10,386 nt of DNA from Akkermansia muciniphila (GCA_943324575.2 CALPMD020000019.1:1-10386), one strand, 5' to 3'; positions 1 to 6,432 are shown, counted from the first letter of the stretch. Notes: generated by a model not told the origin, from the letters alone. Program-made: numbers and translations.

Positions 1-535
1 CCAAGGTCAGGGTGATGCCCTGCGTGGTGGTGCCACCGGTGATGTTGCCGCCGATGATCAGCGCACCGGTGCTGCTGTTGTTATTCTGGATGGTGTAGGT
101 ACCTGCCGTCGTGGTGCTTGCAGGTGCCAGCACCAGTGGTGCATTGATGGTTTGGTTGACGGCGTTTGACGAGGTGACGTTGATGGTGCCACCGGAGCTC
201 AGGAAAAGGGAGTTGCCCGCATTAGCACCCAAGGAGCCGATGAGGTAGGCACCGGGGGTGCCGCTGAAAAGCAGACCGCTGATGTTTTGGGCGGTGGCAT
301 CGATGGTGATGTTGCCGCCAGCAGCATCGCTGAAGGTGGCAATGTCTGCGCTGGTGAGGGTGCCATTCGCGCCCGGGGAGACGGAACCAACCCAGTTGGT
401 CCCAAGCGACCAGTTGCCGGTGGTCGAACTACTCCATGTGGCATTGGCGGCGTGGGCGCTTGGAAGAGCCTCTGGAATCGCGGAGAAAGCGATGGTGAAG
501 GAGGTCAGGCCGGATTTGAAATTGCGGAGCTTCAT
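1..535 (-). CDS. Secreted autotransporter-associated beta-strand repeat protein, N-terminal part (truncated by window edge)
   Basis: This reading frame starts at ATG 535-533 and stays open to the window edge, giving 178 residues with no stop. Residues 1-29 look like a signal peptide: basic start MKLRNFK, hydrophobic stretch, and a cleavage-like SAHA before Ala30. After it comes a W-rich opening (ATWSS, TGNWSLGTNW at 39-48), then Gly/Thr/Ser/Asn-rich sequence with short beta-strand-like units such as NITIDATAQNISGLLFSG and GALIIGGNITGG. This composition is typical of the PATR / TIGR02601 'autotransporter-associated beta strand repeat' proteins, which are large surface or exported proteins abundant in Verrucomicrobiota. 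No Shine-Dalgarno is seen before the ATG. The C-terminal anchor (autotransporter barrel or PEP-CTERM) lies outside the window, so the export route is unknown. Family call fairly secure; function unknown. Confidence 0.8.
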   Translation of the reverse strand, partial: MKLRNFKSGLTSFTIAFSAIPEALPSAHAANATWSSSTTGNWSLGTNWVGSVSPGANGTLTSADIATFSDAAGGNITIDATAQNISGLLFSGTPGAYLIGSLGANAGNSLFLSSGGTINVTSSNAVNQTINAPLVLAPASTTTAGTYTIQNNNSSTGALIIGGNITGGTTTQGITLTL

Positions 536-794
536 GTTCTTGGAACGACACTTGGGTAGTCCGACAGATGAATAAGATGGCAGTTTTTTAAGACTTTGAA
601 TATCCTCATTTTTCAGGATACCCGAGGGGGCAAGAGTGAGGCCCCGGGGGATCGGATGGTGCCTATTTTTCATTCCGCGCTAAACCACCGTGCATTACCG
701 GGCTGAAAAACAAACCCGCCGGACCAAATTTCTCCATCTCCTTAATTTCAAGGGCGGCTTTCCCCTTTATTTTAGAGGGCGAAACCCGAAAAGA
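536..794. other. Non-coding stretch between the beta-strand repeat gene and tRNA-Val
   Basis: I see no convincing gene here. It holds a short inverted repeat TATCCT/AGGATA (601-606 and 615-620, 8-base loop), and a GC-rich one GGGGC/GCCCC (627-631 and 641-645). It also holds a pair AAGGG/CCCTT followed by TATTTT near 749-772, which on the plus strand resembles a weak terminator without an obvious upstream plus-strand gene. The tRNA transcript (minus) would run into this region; no strong terminator with a long U-run directly follows it. Confidence 0.5.
572..600 (-). promoter_or_regulatory. Possible sigma70-type promoter for the beta-strand repeat protein
   Basis: On the minus strand TTCAAA (600-595) and TCTTAT (577-572) are spaced by 17 bases. 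Each matches the -35/-10 consensus at four of six positions. They would give a leader of about 30 bases before ATG 535. This is a weak match in a fairly AT-rich stretch, so it is only a candidate. Confidence 0.25.
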
Positions 795-869
795 TGGTGC
801 ACGCTGCAGGGTTCGAACCTGCGACCCCATCCGTGTGAAGGATGTGCTCTACCACTGAGCTAAGCATGC
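795..869 (-). tRNA. tRNA-Val, anticodon CAC
   Basis: The minus strand folds into a full cloverleaf. The acceptor stem GCATGCT pairs with AGCGTGC (one G-U pair), followed by discriminator A and an encoded CCA (797-795). The D arm is GCTC-AGTGGTA-GAGC. The anticodon stem CATCC/GGATG encloses loop TTCACAC, giving anticodon CAC, which reads valine codon GUG. The T arm is GCAGG-TTCGAAC-CCTGC. The length is 75 bases including CCA. A perfect odd palindrome TTTCCT-G-AGGAAA (870-882) abuts its 5' end. It is divergent from dnaG. Confidence 0.95.
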
Positions 870-1026
870 TTTCCTGAGGAAAAAGGCCGTGTGGGGGCGG
901 CCGGGGCGGCAAGGATTAGAGTGGGCCGCACGAGTTGGCAAGCAATTCAGCACTTTCGCAGGGGTTTTTTCATTTACAGCTTCGCAGGGCGGGGCGGGCT
1001 GCCATAGGGTGTGGCCAGCAAGTATT

Positions 1027-2931
1027 GTGGCCCAGATTCCTAAAGAAAGTGTGGAGAAAGTGCTCGAAGCGACGGACATCGTCGATTTGATCGGTTCTTA
1101 CATCCAGGTGAAGAAGGCGGGTTCGTCGTATCGGGCAAATTGCCCGTTCCACCACGAGAAGACGCCGTCGTTCTACATCACGCCGGCGACGCAGCGCTTT
1201 CATTGTTTTGGCTGCGGCAAGGGCGGCGATGCGATTTCGTTTGTGCGAGATCACGAGAACCTGCCGTTTGTCGATGCGGTGCGGAAGCTGGCGTCGCGGG
1301 CGAACATTCACATTGTCGAGGAGGACTCCGACCCGAACGCGGATCAGTCCCGGCGGACGCGCGGGCGCTTGCTGGACATTCACCGCGAGGCGACGGCATT
1401 CATGCACGAGCGGCTGATGAAAGATCCGGCGGCGAGCCATGCGCGGGATTACATGAAATCGCGCGGCTTCGGCAGCGCGATGGCGGCCAGTTGGTCGATC
1501 GGCTGGATGCCGGATAATCCCAAGGTGTTTCTCGACTGGGCGCGCGGGCGCAAATTCAGCGGCCGCGAGTTGGTGGATTCCGGCTTGGTGAAGCTGAAGG
1601 AAGAAGGCCAGCCGCAGTCGGGGCTGTTTGTGCGCTTTCAAGATCGGCTGATGTTCCCGATTCGCAACGAGATCGGCGATGTGATCGCCTTTAGCGGGCG
1701 GCAGCTGCGCGAAAACAAAAACAGCGGCAAGTACATCAACTCGCCCGAGACGGCGATTTTCAAGAAGTCGCGGGTGTTTTTTGGCCTGGACCGGGCGATG
1801 CGGCCGATTCTGAAAGAGAAGGCGGCGCTGCTGTGCGAAGGGCAGATTGATGCGATTTGCTGCCATGAACTGGGCATTGCCCACGCCATCGCGACCTGCG
1901 GCACGGCCTGCACCCAGCAACACGCGCGATTGCTAAAGCGTTACACCAGCAACGTGTTGGTCTGCTACGATGCGGACAACGCAGGTCTGGCGGCGACGGA
2001 AAAAGCGTACCGCGAACTGGTACCGGAGGGGCTTTCCGTGCGAGTGGTGGAGATGCCGGCGGGGGACGATCCCGATACGTACCTGAAGGCCCACGGCGAG
2101 GAGGCGTTCCGGCAATTGCTGGCCAATGCCAAGGAGTTTTTCGATTTTAAACTGGAGCGGGCGAAGGCGAACGGGGTGTTCAATTCCGCGACGGCGCGCG
2201 CTTCGGCATTGAACGAATGCGCGGAGCTGTTGTCGCTGATGACTGACTTTGCCTCGCGGGAGAACCAGCTCAACATCGTCGCCACCCACCTTCAGACTTC
2301 GACGGTGGCGCTGCGCGAAGCGATCGCCCAGGCGAAGGCGAAGCCGAAGCGGACCTACGCGGACAATTCCGCGCAGCAAGATGAAGTGGCCGCGCCCGCC
2401 GAGCCGACGCGGCTGCATCGGATTGTGGCATTTCTGTGTCATCTGGCGCTTTCATCGGGCCCGGCGCAGTGTTTTCTGGCGGAGCAGTTCGAGACGCTGC
2501 ACGAGGCGAACCGCTGGCTGGAGGGGATCCCATTGCTGGAAACGATTCTGGGAGCGGCACCCGATCCCACATCCAACGCGGCGGTAAATGCGTTCATCGG
2601 TGGGCTCTCCGACGCCGATCGTTTTGCTCTGGCTCATGAGACGTCGTCGCTGGACGGGGTGACGCTGGATGGGATGCAGGCGGCGGAACAGGCACTGGCC
2701 TTGTTGTCGGCGACGGTCTTGCAGCGGCGCGATGCGGCCGTCAAAGCGGAATTGAAACAACCGGGCCTGAAGGCCGAGCGTATGGTCGAACTGCTGCACG
2801 AGGCGAAGGAGATCAGCAACTTGCTGCGTGGGATCGGGCAACGCTCGGTGTTTGCGGACGAGCTACCCGCTTCAACGTGGAAGCCGAAGCCGCCACCATG
2901 GCAGAAGAAGTGGCAAGACCGCACGAAGTAG
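1027..2931 (+). CDS. dnaG: DNA primase DnaG
   Basis: This is the bacterial replicative primase, which makes RNA primers at the fork together with the DnaB helicase. With GTG 1027 as start it has 634 residues, a normal DnaG length. The N-terminal CHC2 zinc-binding domain has ligands Cys39, His42, Cys60 and Cys63 (CPFHHEKTPSF ... HCFGCGKGGD). The catalytic core carries the basic motif RNEIGDVIAFSGRQ and the segment GKYINSPETAIFKKS. The TOPRIM domain has the catalytic Glu271 in CEGQID and the metal-binding Asp315/Asp317 in CYDADNAG, then PAGDDPDTYL. The last 180 or so residues are the variable helicase-binding region. The frame is open upstream to 889, but the conserved start (AQIPKESVEKVLEATDIVDLI) begins exactly at GTG 1027; the 46 extra upstream codons look non-coding. 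GTG 1009 is an alternative. No Shine-Dalgarno is visible. EGQID instead of the more usual EGY-x-D is, from memory, common in this phylum. Confidence 0.95.
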   Translation: MAQIPKESVEKVLEATDIVDLIGSYIQVKKAGSSYRANCPFHHEKTPSFYITPATQRFHCFGCGKGGDAISFVRDHENLPFVDAVRKLASRANIHIVEEDSDPNADQSRRTRGRLLDIHREATAFMHERLMKDPAASHARDYMKSRGFGSAMAASWSIGWMPDNPKVFLDWARGRKFSGRELVDSGLVKLKEEGQPQSGLFVRFQDRLMFPIRNEIGDVIAFSGRQLRENKNSGKYINSPETAIFKKSRVFFGLDRAMRPILKEKAALLCEGQIDAICCHELGIAHAIATCGTACTQQHARLLKRYTSNVLVCYDADNAGLAATEKAYRELVPEGLSVRVVEMPAGDDPDTYLKAHGEEAFRQLLANAKEFFDFKLERAKANGVFNSATARASALNECAELLSLMTDFASRENQLNIVATHLQTSTVALREAIAQAKAKPKRTYADNSAQQDEVAAPAEPTRLHRIVAFLCHLALSSGPAQCFLAEQFETLHEANRWLEGIPLLETILGAAPDPTSNAAVNAFIGGLSDADRFALAHETSSLDGVTLDGMQAAEQALALLSATVLQRRDAAVKAELKQPGLKAERMVELLHEAKEISNLLRGIGQRSVFADELPASTWKPKPPPWQKKWQDRTK

Positions 2932-2941
2932 GCTTGCTGAC

Positions 2942-3016
2942 GGAGCGCCGACTTCAGTCGGCAGCACTGGATTGTTACTCGCCGACTGAAGTCGGCGCTC
3001 CAAAGTCGGCGCTCCA
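2942..3016. repeat. Nested palindromic REP-like element with partial third copy
   Basis: Two 21-base arms (2942-2962 and 2981-3001) are perfect inverted copies separated by 18 bases. Each arm contains its own palindrome: GCCGACT-TC-AGTCGGC in the left arm and GCCGACT-GA-AGTCGGC in the right. The element can therefore form one long hairpin or two small ones. A third, partial copy AAGTCGGCGCTCC (3003-3015) directly repeats 2989-3001 with a 14-base period. The element sits in the convergent gap between dnaG and the minus-strand block. There is no U-run after it, so it is not a classic terminator. It looks like a dispersed intergenic REP/BIME-type repeat; that it recurs in the genome is inferred. 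Confidence 0.8.
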
Positions 3017-3020
3017 CCTG

Positions 3021-3061
3021 AAAATCAAAAATCCCGCCAGCGGATGAACCGCTGACGGGAT
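3021..3061 (-). terminator. Intrinsic terminator of the minus-strand block
   Basis: Read on the minus strand, ATCCCGtCAGCGG and CCGCTGgCGGGAT (3061-3049 and 3043-3031) form a 13-position stem with one mismatch and a 5-base loop. It is followed by TTTTTGATTTT. It lies 30 bases beyond the stop codon of the TIGR04073-type gene, which is the expected place and orientation for Rho-independent termination. Confidence 0.85.
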
Positions 3062-3090
3062 GATGAAATCCATCGATTCGTTCGAACGAC

Positions 3091-3522
3091 TCAGAATTTT
3101 TGATTGCGACTGTAGGGGAAGGCGGTCTCGAAGCCGAGTTCGGGTGGGAATTCGGAGAGGCCGTCCTGCACGTTCATTTCGATGCGATTGTCTTCGCCAC
3201 AGCGCTCGTAAGGCTGCTTGAAGGTGCCACGATAGGTCGGGCAGGTGAAGGTGATCAATTCGTAGCAGCCGTAGCCAAGCCGACGCAACGCGCGACTGGT
3301 GCCATCAATGGTGCCGACGACGGAACCACCTTTGCGACCGTAGGCCTCGTTTTTGCGGACGATTTGTTCTGGAATCTCTATGAAGCCGTACATGATGTTG
3401 CTGAGCGCGCGGCCAAGCTTGCGCGTAGGCGTGTAGGCTGATCCCGGTGGCGCCTGAATGTCAGCGAATACGAAACCGCTCATGGCAGCGAAAGTGGTAG
3501 CGAGGATCAGGATTTTTTTCAT
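3091..3522 (-). CDS. Exosortase system-associated small secreted protein, TIGR04073 family
   Basis: This is a 143-residue exported protein. Residues 1-20 are a clear signal peptide (MKKILILATTFAAMSGFVFA, cut before Asp21). The mature part has the hallmark RKLGRALSNIMYGFIEIP at 34-51, then a Gly-rich segment (GRKGGSVVGTIDG), RRLGYGCYELITF, and a C-terminal FPPELGF-like stretch. From memory this matches the TIGR04073 family, which co-occurs with exosortase/PEP-CTERM systems and whose molecular role is unknown. No exosortase is in the window. The ATG at 3522 is preferred to TTG 3531 because it gives the cleaner signal peptide, and because a promoter-like -10 box ends only 8 bases upstream of it, overlapping TTG 3531. 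It lies 62 bases downstream of serA on the same strand and is closed by a good terminator. Confidence 0.8.
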   Translation of the reverse strand: MKKILILATTFAAMSGFVFADIQAPPGSAYTPTRKLGRALSNIMYGFIEIPEQIVRKNEAYGRKGGSVVGTIDGTSRALRRLGYGCYELITFTCPTYRGTFKQPYERCGEDNRIEMNVQDGLSEFPPELGFETAFPYSRNQKF

Positions 3523-3530
3523 GCGGGTCA

Positions 3531-3560
3531 ATTCTAGGAAAAATGTGGCAAACTTGACAA
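3531..3560 (-). promoter_or_regulatory. Sigma70-like promoter for the TIGR04073 gene, leaderless geometry
   Basis: The minus strand has TTGTCA (3560-3555) and TAGAAT (3536-3531), each five of six to consensus, separated by 18 bases. Only eight bases lie between the -10 box and ATG 3522, so transcription would begin at or within a base or two of the start codon. This fits the missing Shine-Dalgarno and suggests that the gene can be expressed separately from serA. Confidence 0.5.
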
Positions 3561-3584
3561 TGGATTTTTCGCGATTCGGGATTT

Positions 3585-5180
3585 TTAGAGCTCAAAGCTG
3601 AGCACGCGGATGATTCCCGGCGTGGCCCGCAGTTGTTCTAGCAGCTTTGCCGGCGGCTCAGTGTCGACTTCGATCACGGTGACGGCACGCTTGCGGTCGC
3701 TGGAGCGACTCAAGGCCATGTTGGCGATGTTGACGGAGGCGCTGCCGAGTGAAGTGCCGATCGTTCCGACAATGCCGGGGCGGTCGTCATTTTCAACAAA
3801 CAGGAACTTACCGTTGGGGCTGGTTTCGACGTAGTGGCCGGCGATGTGGACAATGCGGGCCGACTTGCCGAAGAAGGTTCCCGCGACGGTGCAAACTTCG
3901 TTGCCCTTGATCGCGGAAACTTCGATCAGCTCGGTGCAGTTGGTGGCCAATGCGGCGGTCGACTTGGTTACGCTGAGACCGTGGGCCTTGGCGATGGCGG
4001 GAGCGTTGATCAGGTTGACTTGCTCTTCGTTGTGCGCGGCGGCGAGGTAGCCAGTGAGCACCTTGCGGGTGATCAGCTCGGTATCCAGTTCGGAAACCGG
4101 GCCGAGGTAGGAGACGCGGATGCCATCGCACTGGGAAGGGGCGATCTTCGAGAGCAGTTTGCCCAGCGAATCGGCGAGCGCCAAGTATGGCCCGACGCTT
4201 TCGAGCGTGCGGCTGTCGAGATTGGGCATGTTGACCGCGTTGACGATTTCGCCGGTGAGGAGGAAGTTCTTCACTTGGTGCGCCACTTCGATGCCGACGT
4301 TTTCTTGGGCTTCGGCGGTGGAAGCGCCAAGGTGCGGGGTGAATACGCACTTTTTCGCGCTGAACAGCGGGAAATCGGCCGGTGGCGGCTCGACTTCGTA
4401 AACGTCGAGCGCAATGCCACCGAGATGGCCGGCGTCGATGGATGCCTTGGCGGCCGCTTCATCAACCAGTCCACCGCGGGCGCAGTTGACGATCAGCGCC
4501 CCGGGGTTCATCAAGGCAATGCGCTCGGCATCGAGCACGTGCTTGGTTTCCGGGGTCAGCGGGATGTGCAGCGTCACCACATCGGCACCGGTCAGGGCGA
4601 TCGCGGCGCTTTCCGCGAGCTCAACCTTGAGCGACTGCGCGCGGGCAGCGGTGAGGAAGGGGTCGTAAGCGACTACTGTCATGCCGAAGGCTTGGGCACG
4701 CTTGGCGAACTCGGTGCCGATCCGGCCCATACCGAGGATGGCGAGGCGCTTGCCAAACATTTCCACGCCTTGGAGCGTCTTGCGATCCCACCTGCCGGCG
4801 ATCATCGAGCAATGTGCCTGGCCAATGTTACGGGCCAGCGAGAGCATCAGGGCAAACGCGTGTTCCGCTGTGGAAATGGTGTTGCCGCTAGGGGTGTTCA
4901 TCACCACCACGCCGTGATCAGTCGCGGCGGAGCGATCGATGTTATCCACGCCGACACCGGCACGGCCGATAGCCTTGAGATTCTTTGCCGCAGCGAAAAC
5001 CTCGGGCGTCACCTTCGTTTCGGAACGGATGACCAGACCGTGGTAATCGCCGATGATTTTAAGCAGTTCTTCCGGTTTGAGGCCGGTATTTACATCCACT
5101 GAAATCTCTGGGGCGGAGCGCAGCGCATCCACACCTTTTTCCGAAATAGGGTCAGAAACCAATACGCGATAGCTTGCCAT
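3585..5180 (-). CDS. serA: D-3-phosphoglycerate dehydrogenase SerA (long form with C-terminal ACT domain)
   Basis: SerA is the cytosolic first enzyme of serine biosynthesis, oxidising 3-phosphoglycerate to 3-phosphohydroxypyruvate with NAD+. With ATG 5180 the protein has 531 residues, typical of the long (type I) form. The substrate domain comes first, with GRAGVGVDNID at 72-82. The Rossmann fingerprint LGMGRIG is at 149-155. The catalytic trio is Arg235 (NCARGG), Glu264 (YEVEP) and His283 (TPHLGAST). An intervening allosteric domain follows at roughly 320-455, and a C-terminal ACT domain (FLFVENDDRPGIVGTIG onward) probably gives serine feedback control. The frame extends four codons further to TTG 5192, but MASYRVLVSD is the usual beginning. 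No Shine-Dalgarno is seen. It is preceded by the 266-aa unknown (71 bases) and followed by the TIGR04073 gene. Confidence 0.96.
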   Translation of the reverse strand: MASYRVLVSDPISEKGVDALRSAPEISVDVNTGLKPEELLKIIGDYHGLVIRSETKVTPEVFAAAKNLKAIGRAGVGVDNIDRSAATDHGVVVMNTPSGNTISTAEHAFALMLSLARNIGQAHCSMIAGRWDRKTLQGVEMFGKRLAILGMGRIGTEFAKRAQAFGMTVVAYDPFLTAARAQSLKVELAESAAIALTGADVVTLHIPLTPETKHVLDAERIALMNPGALIVNCARGGLVDEAAAKASIDAGHLGGIALDVYEVEPPPADFPLFSAKKCVFTPHLGASTAEAQENVGIEVAHQVKNFLLTGEIVNAVNMPNLDSRTLESVGPYLALADSLGKLLSKIAPSQCDGIRVSYLGPVSELDTELITRKVLTGYLAAAHNEEQVNLINAPAIAKAHGLSVTKSTAALATNCTELIEVSAIKGNEVCTVAGTFFGKSARIVHIAGHYVETSPNGKFLFVENDDRPGIVGTIGTSLGSASVNIANMALSRSSDRKRAVTVIEVDTEPPAKLLEQLRATPGIIRVLSFEL

Positions 5181-5189
5181 AGGACGGAT

Positions 5190-5218
5190 CAATTAACTCA
5201 CCGTCCGCCTGCTGGCAA
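5190..5218 (-). promoter_or_regulatory. Possible serA promoter with start-proximal hairpin
   Basis: On the minus strand TTGCCA (5218-5213, five of six to the -35 consensus) is followed after 17 bases by a weak TAATTG (5195-5190), nine bases before ATG 5180. Overlapping it, GGACGG and CCGTCC (5206-5201 and 5187-5182) can pair as a 6-bp stem ending one base before the ATG. The -10 match is poor, so this is tentative. Confidence 0.3.
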
Positions 5219-5251
5219 GGGTTTGCGTTTGAAAAAAACAGCAGGCTCGGT

Positions 5252-6052
5252 TCAGTTGAGTTGGATGCCGCTGTTAGACCTGACCCAACGACAGACTTTC
5301 CCGCCTTGGATCAAGGCCTTGGCCCGGAGTTTTTTGTTCCCCAAAATCGTCGGTGCGATGTACGTGGCCGTGCCGGTCTGGTAGGTTTGATCATCGAGAG
5401 TTTCATCTGCTCCCGCCTGCCACTCCCGCACTTGGGTAAAGGAAAATTCTTTGATTTCGGCGGCACGGATGCTGTCTTGCATCACCTTCACGGGATCGAC
5501 GGCAACACCCACTTCAGCGGGAGCAATGGCTGGTTTTTTTGGCTCTACGGATGGCTGGCTCAACGCAGGCGTGGCTGGCTGAGTCAACTCAGGAACAGAT
5601 GGCTGGGGCGACGCCGTTGTGGGCTCTTCCGTTTCAGGATCCTCATCGGGAAGGGCTTGGCCCTGGGCGATGCGTTTGATCAAATCAGTCTCGGTGATGG
5701 GCACCAGTCCAGTAGCCGAACTCTTGCCGGGACTGACCCGGCAATTCCCGCCTTCGATGGCCACCAGATTGGCTTGGCGACCGGCAGGAATGATGGAGGT
5801 CGAACCCGAGACTGGGTCTGTGACCGTGACATCAGTTTTCACAAGGACGCCCTGTGGGAGCTGGGCTGCAGGCAAGCTAGCCAGATCGACGGGACTCGCG
5901 CGGCCGGGAAGTTGGAGGAGGACTTTTTTTCCGCGAGCGATCTCGACGGCGGTGGGAGCTACGCCCGTGAGTTGGAACCTCAGTTGAGGTTCCACCAAGT
6001 AGCCCACAACGCCAACTGCGGCGATGCATGAGATGAGAAGAAGCGCGTTCAT
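5252..6052 (-). CDS. Membrane-anchored or secreted protein of unknown function, Pro-rich linker, C-terminal conserved-looking domain
   Basis: I do not recognise a named family. The 266 residues divide into four parts. There is an N-terminal hydrophobic helix (about 3-20), a membrane anchor or uncleaved signal. A compact region (about 35-130) has beta-rich, SH3-like character: KKVLLQLPG, VKTDVTVTDPVSG, NLVAIEGGNCRVSPG and a GLVPITETDL end. A Pro/Thr/Glu-rich disordered linker follows (about 134-180). The C-terminal segment (about 188-258) contains FSFTQVREWQAGADE, YQTGTATYIAPTILGNKKLRAKALIQGGKV. The layout suggests a tethered envelope protein. It starts at ATG 6052, two bases after a strong hairpin and overlapping the stop of a possible 11-codon upstream ORF. 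The 82-aa gene lies 45 bases upstream and serA 71 bases downstream, same strand. Confidence 0.7.
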   Translation of the reverse strand: MNALLLISCIAAVGVVGYLVEPQLRFQLTGVAPTAVEIARGKKVLLQLPGRASPVDLASLPAAQLPQGVLVKTDVTVTDPVSGSTSIIPAGRQANLVAIEGGNCRVSPGKSSATGLVPITETDLIKRIAQGQALPDEDPETEEPTTASPQPSVPELTQPATPALSQPSVEPKKPAIAPAEVGVAVDPVKVMQDSIRAAEIKEFSFTQVREWQAGADETLDDQTYQTGTATYIAPTILGNKKLRAKALIQGGKVCRWVRSNSGIQLN

Positions 6053-6084
6053 AGGACGGCGCTAGCTCTAGCCAGCGCCGTCAT
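6049..6084 (-). CDS. Possible 11-residue upstream ORF (leader peptide) overlapping the next start
   Basis: On the minus strand ATG 6084 opens an 11-codon frame, MTALARASAVL, whose TGA stop (6051-6049) overlaps ATG 6052 of the 266-aa gene in an ATGA arrangement. The mini-ORF covers the whole 6055-6082 hairpin, so ribosomes translating it would melt the hairpin and deliver themselves to the downstream start. No Shine-Dalgarno precedes it, and such a short frame could be chance. Confidence 0.25.
   Translation of the reverse strand: MTALARASAVL
6055..6082 (-). promoter_or_regulatory. Hairpin abutting the start codon of the 266-aa gene
   Basis: GACGGCGCT (6055-6063) and AGCGCCGTC (6074-6082) are perfect 9-base inverted copies. 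Inside them, after one mismatch, three further pairs (GCT/AGC) are possible. In the minus-strand mRNA the structure ends two bases before ATG 6052, where it would hide the ribosome landing site. It could equally be an intergenic processing or stabilising hairpin after the 82-aa gene. On the plus strand it is followed by ATTTTT, but there is no plus-strand gene for it to terminate. Confidence 0.5.
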
Positions 6085-6097
6085 TTTTGGAAAGAAT

Positions 6098-6346
6098 TTA
6101 AAGTGGCGCATCCCTCGATTGATCTGCCGCCTCCAAATGGGCCAAGGCTTTTTCAAAACTGGCATTGGCGAGGTAGTGTCGCAGCTGGGCATCCACCGAT
6201 GACCGATGCGCCAGCGTCCACGCGGAGATTTCCTCCGACACCCGCTTCAACTCCTCCAAGTGCTCCGCTGCATCGCGGTCCCGCCATGCATGATCGGCGA
6301 TGATGGAAATGCGGCGGCGAAGAAGAGTCGTGAGTTCAGAAGTCAT
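6098..6346 (-). CDS. Small conserved-looking hypothetical protein, helical
   Basis: This is an 82-residue protein, charged and predicted mostly helical, with no signal peptide or membrane segment. Notable stretches are LRRRISIIADHAWRDRDAAEHLEELKRVSEEI (about 9-40) and LRHYLANASFEKALAHLE (about 55-72). I recall similar short proteins in other Verrucomicrobiota but cannot name a family or function. The start at ATG 6346 is the only good one; no Shine-Dalgarno is seen. It is divergent from argA (97-bp gap) and may be the first gene of the minus-strand block, 45 bases before the 266-aa gene. A cytosolic structural or adaptor role is possible but unproven. Confidence 0.65.
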   Translation of the reverse strand: MTSELTTLLRRRISIIADHAWRDRDAAEHLEELKRVSEEISAWTLAHRSSVDAQLRHYLANASFEKALAHLEAADQSRDAPL

Positions 6347-6432
6347 GGGCAGTCCGCGAGTGAATCAAATCCCGCCGATTGGAGAAGCGTAATTTAGCCA
6401 AACGCGCGCTTGCGGGACGGTGTGGGTTTGAT

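Noticed and set aside
795..869. tRNA-Val as an integration site for a genomic island
   Set aside because: No integrase, no repeated tRNA 3' end and no change in gene character nearby.
889..1026. A 46-residue N-terminal extension of DnaG
   Set aside because: Its composition does not resemble DnaG, it begins 20 bases from the tRNA, and the family's conserved N-terminus starts exactly at GTG 1027.
970..1923. A 317-codon minus-strand open frame opposite dnaG
   Set aside because: It is Arg/His/Pro-rich with no family signal and lies entirely opposite strongly conserved primase domains; a GC-rich shadow frame.
3834..5102. A 422-codon plus-strand open frame opposite serA
   Set aside because: Low-complexity Gly/Asp/Arg-rich translation with no motif, fully antisense to a clear SerA.
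5208..5247. Inverted repeat GCCTGCTG/CAGCAGGC in the gap before serA
   Set aside because: The 24-base loop contains the T-run rather than being followed by it, so it is not a canonical terminator. Eight pairs over this distance can occur by chance.
5261..6031. A 256-codon plus-strand open frame opposite the 266-aa unknown
   Set aside because: Since the minus-strand gene is itself unassigned I compared both. The minus frame has an N-terminal membrane helix, a normal composition, and sits in a co-oriented block; the plus frame is Gly/Arg/Asp-rich without structure.
6055..6089. Hairpin followed by ATTTTT read as a plus-strand terminator
   Set aside because: No plus-strand gene lies upstream; the structure makes more sense relative to the minus-strand start at 6052.
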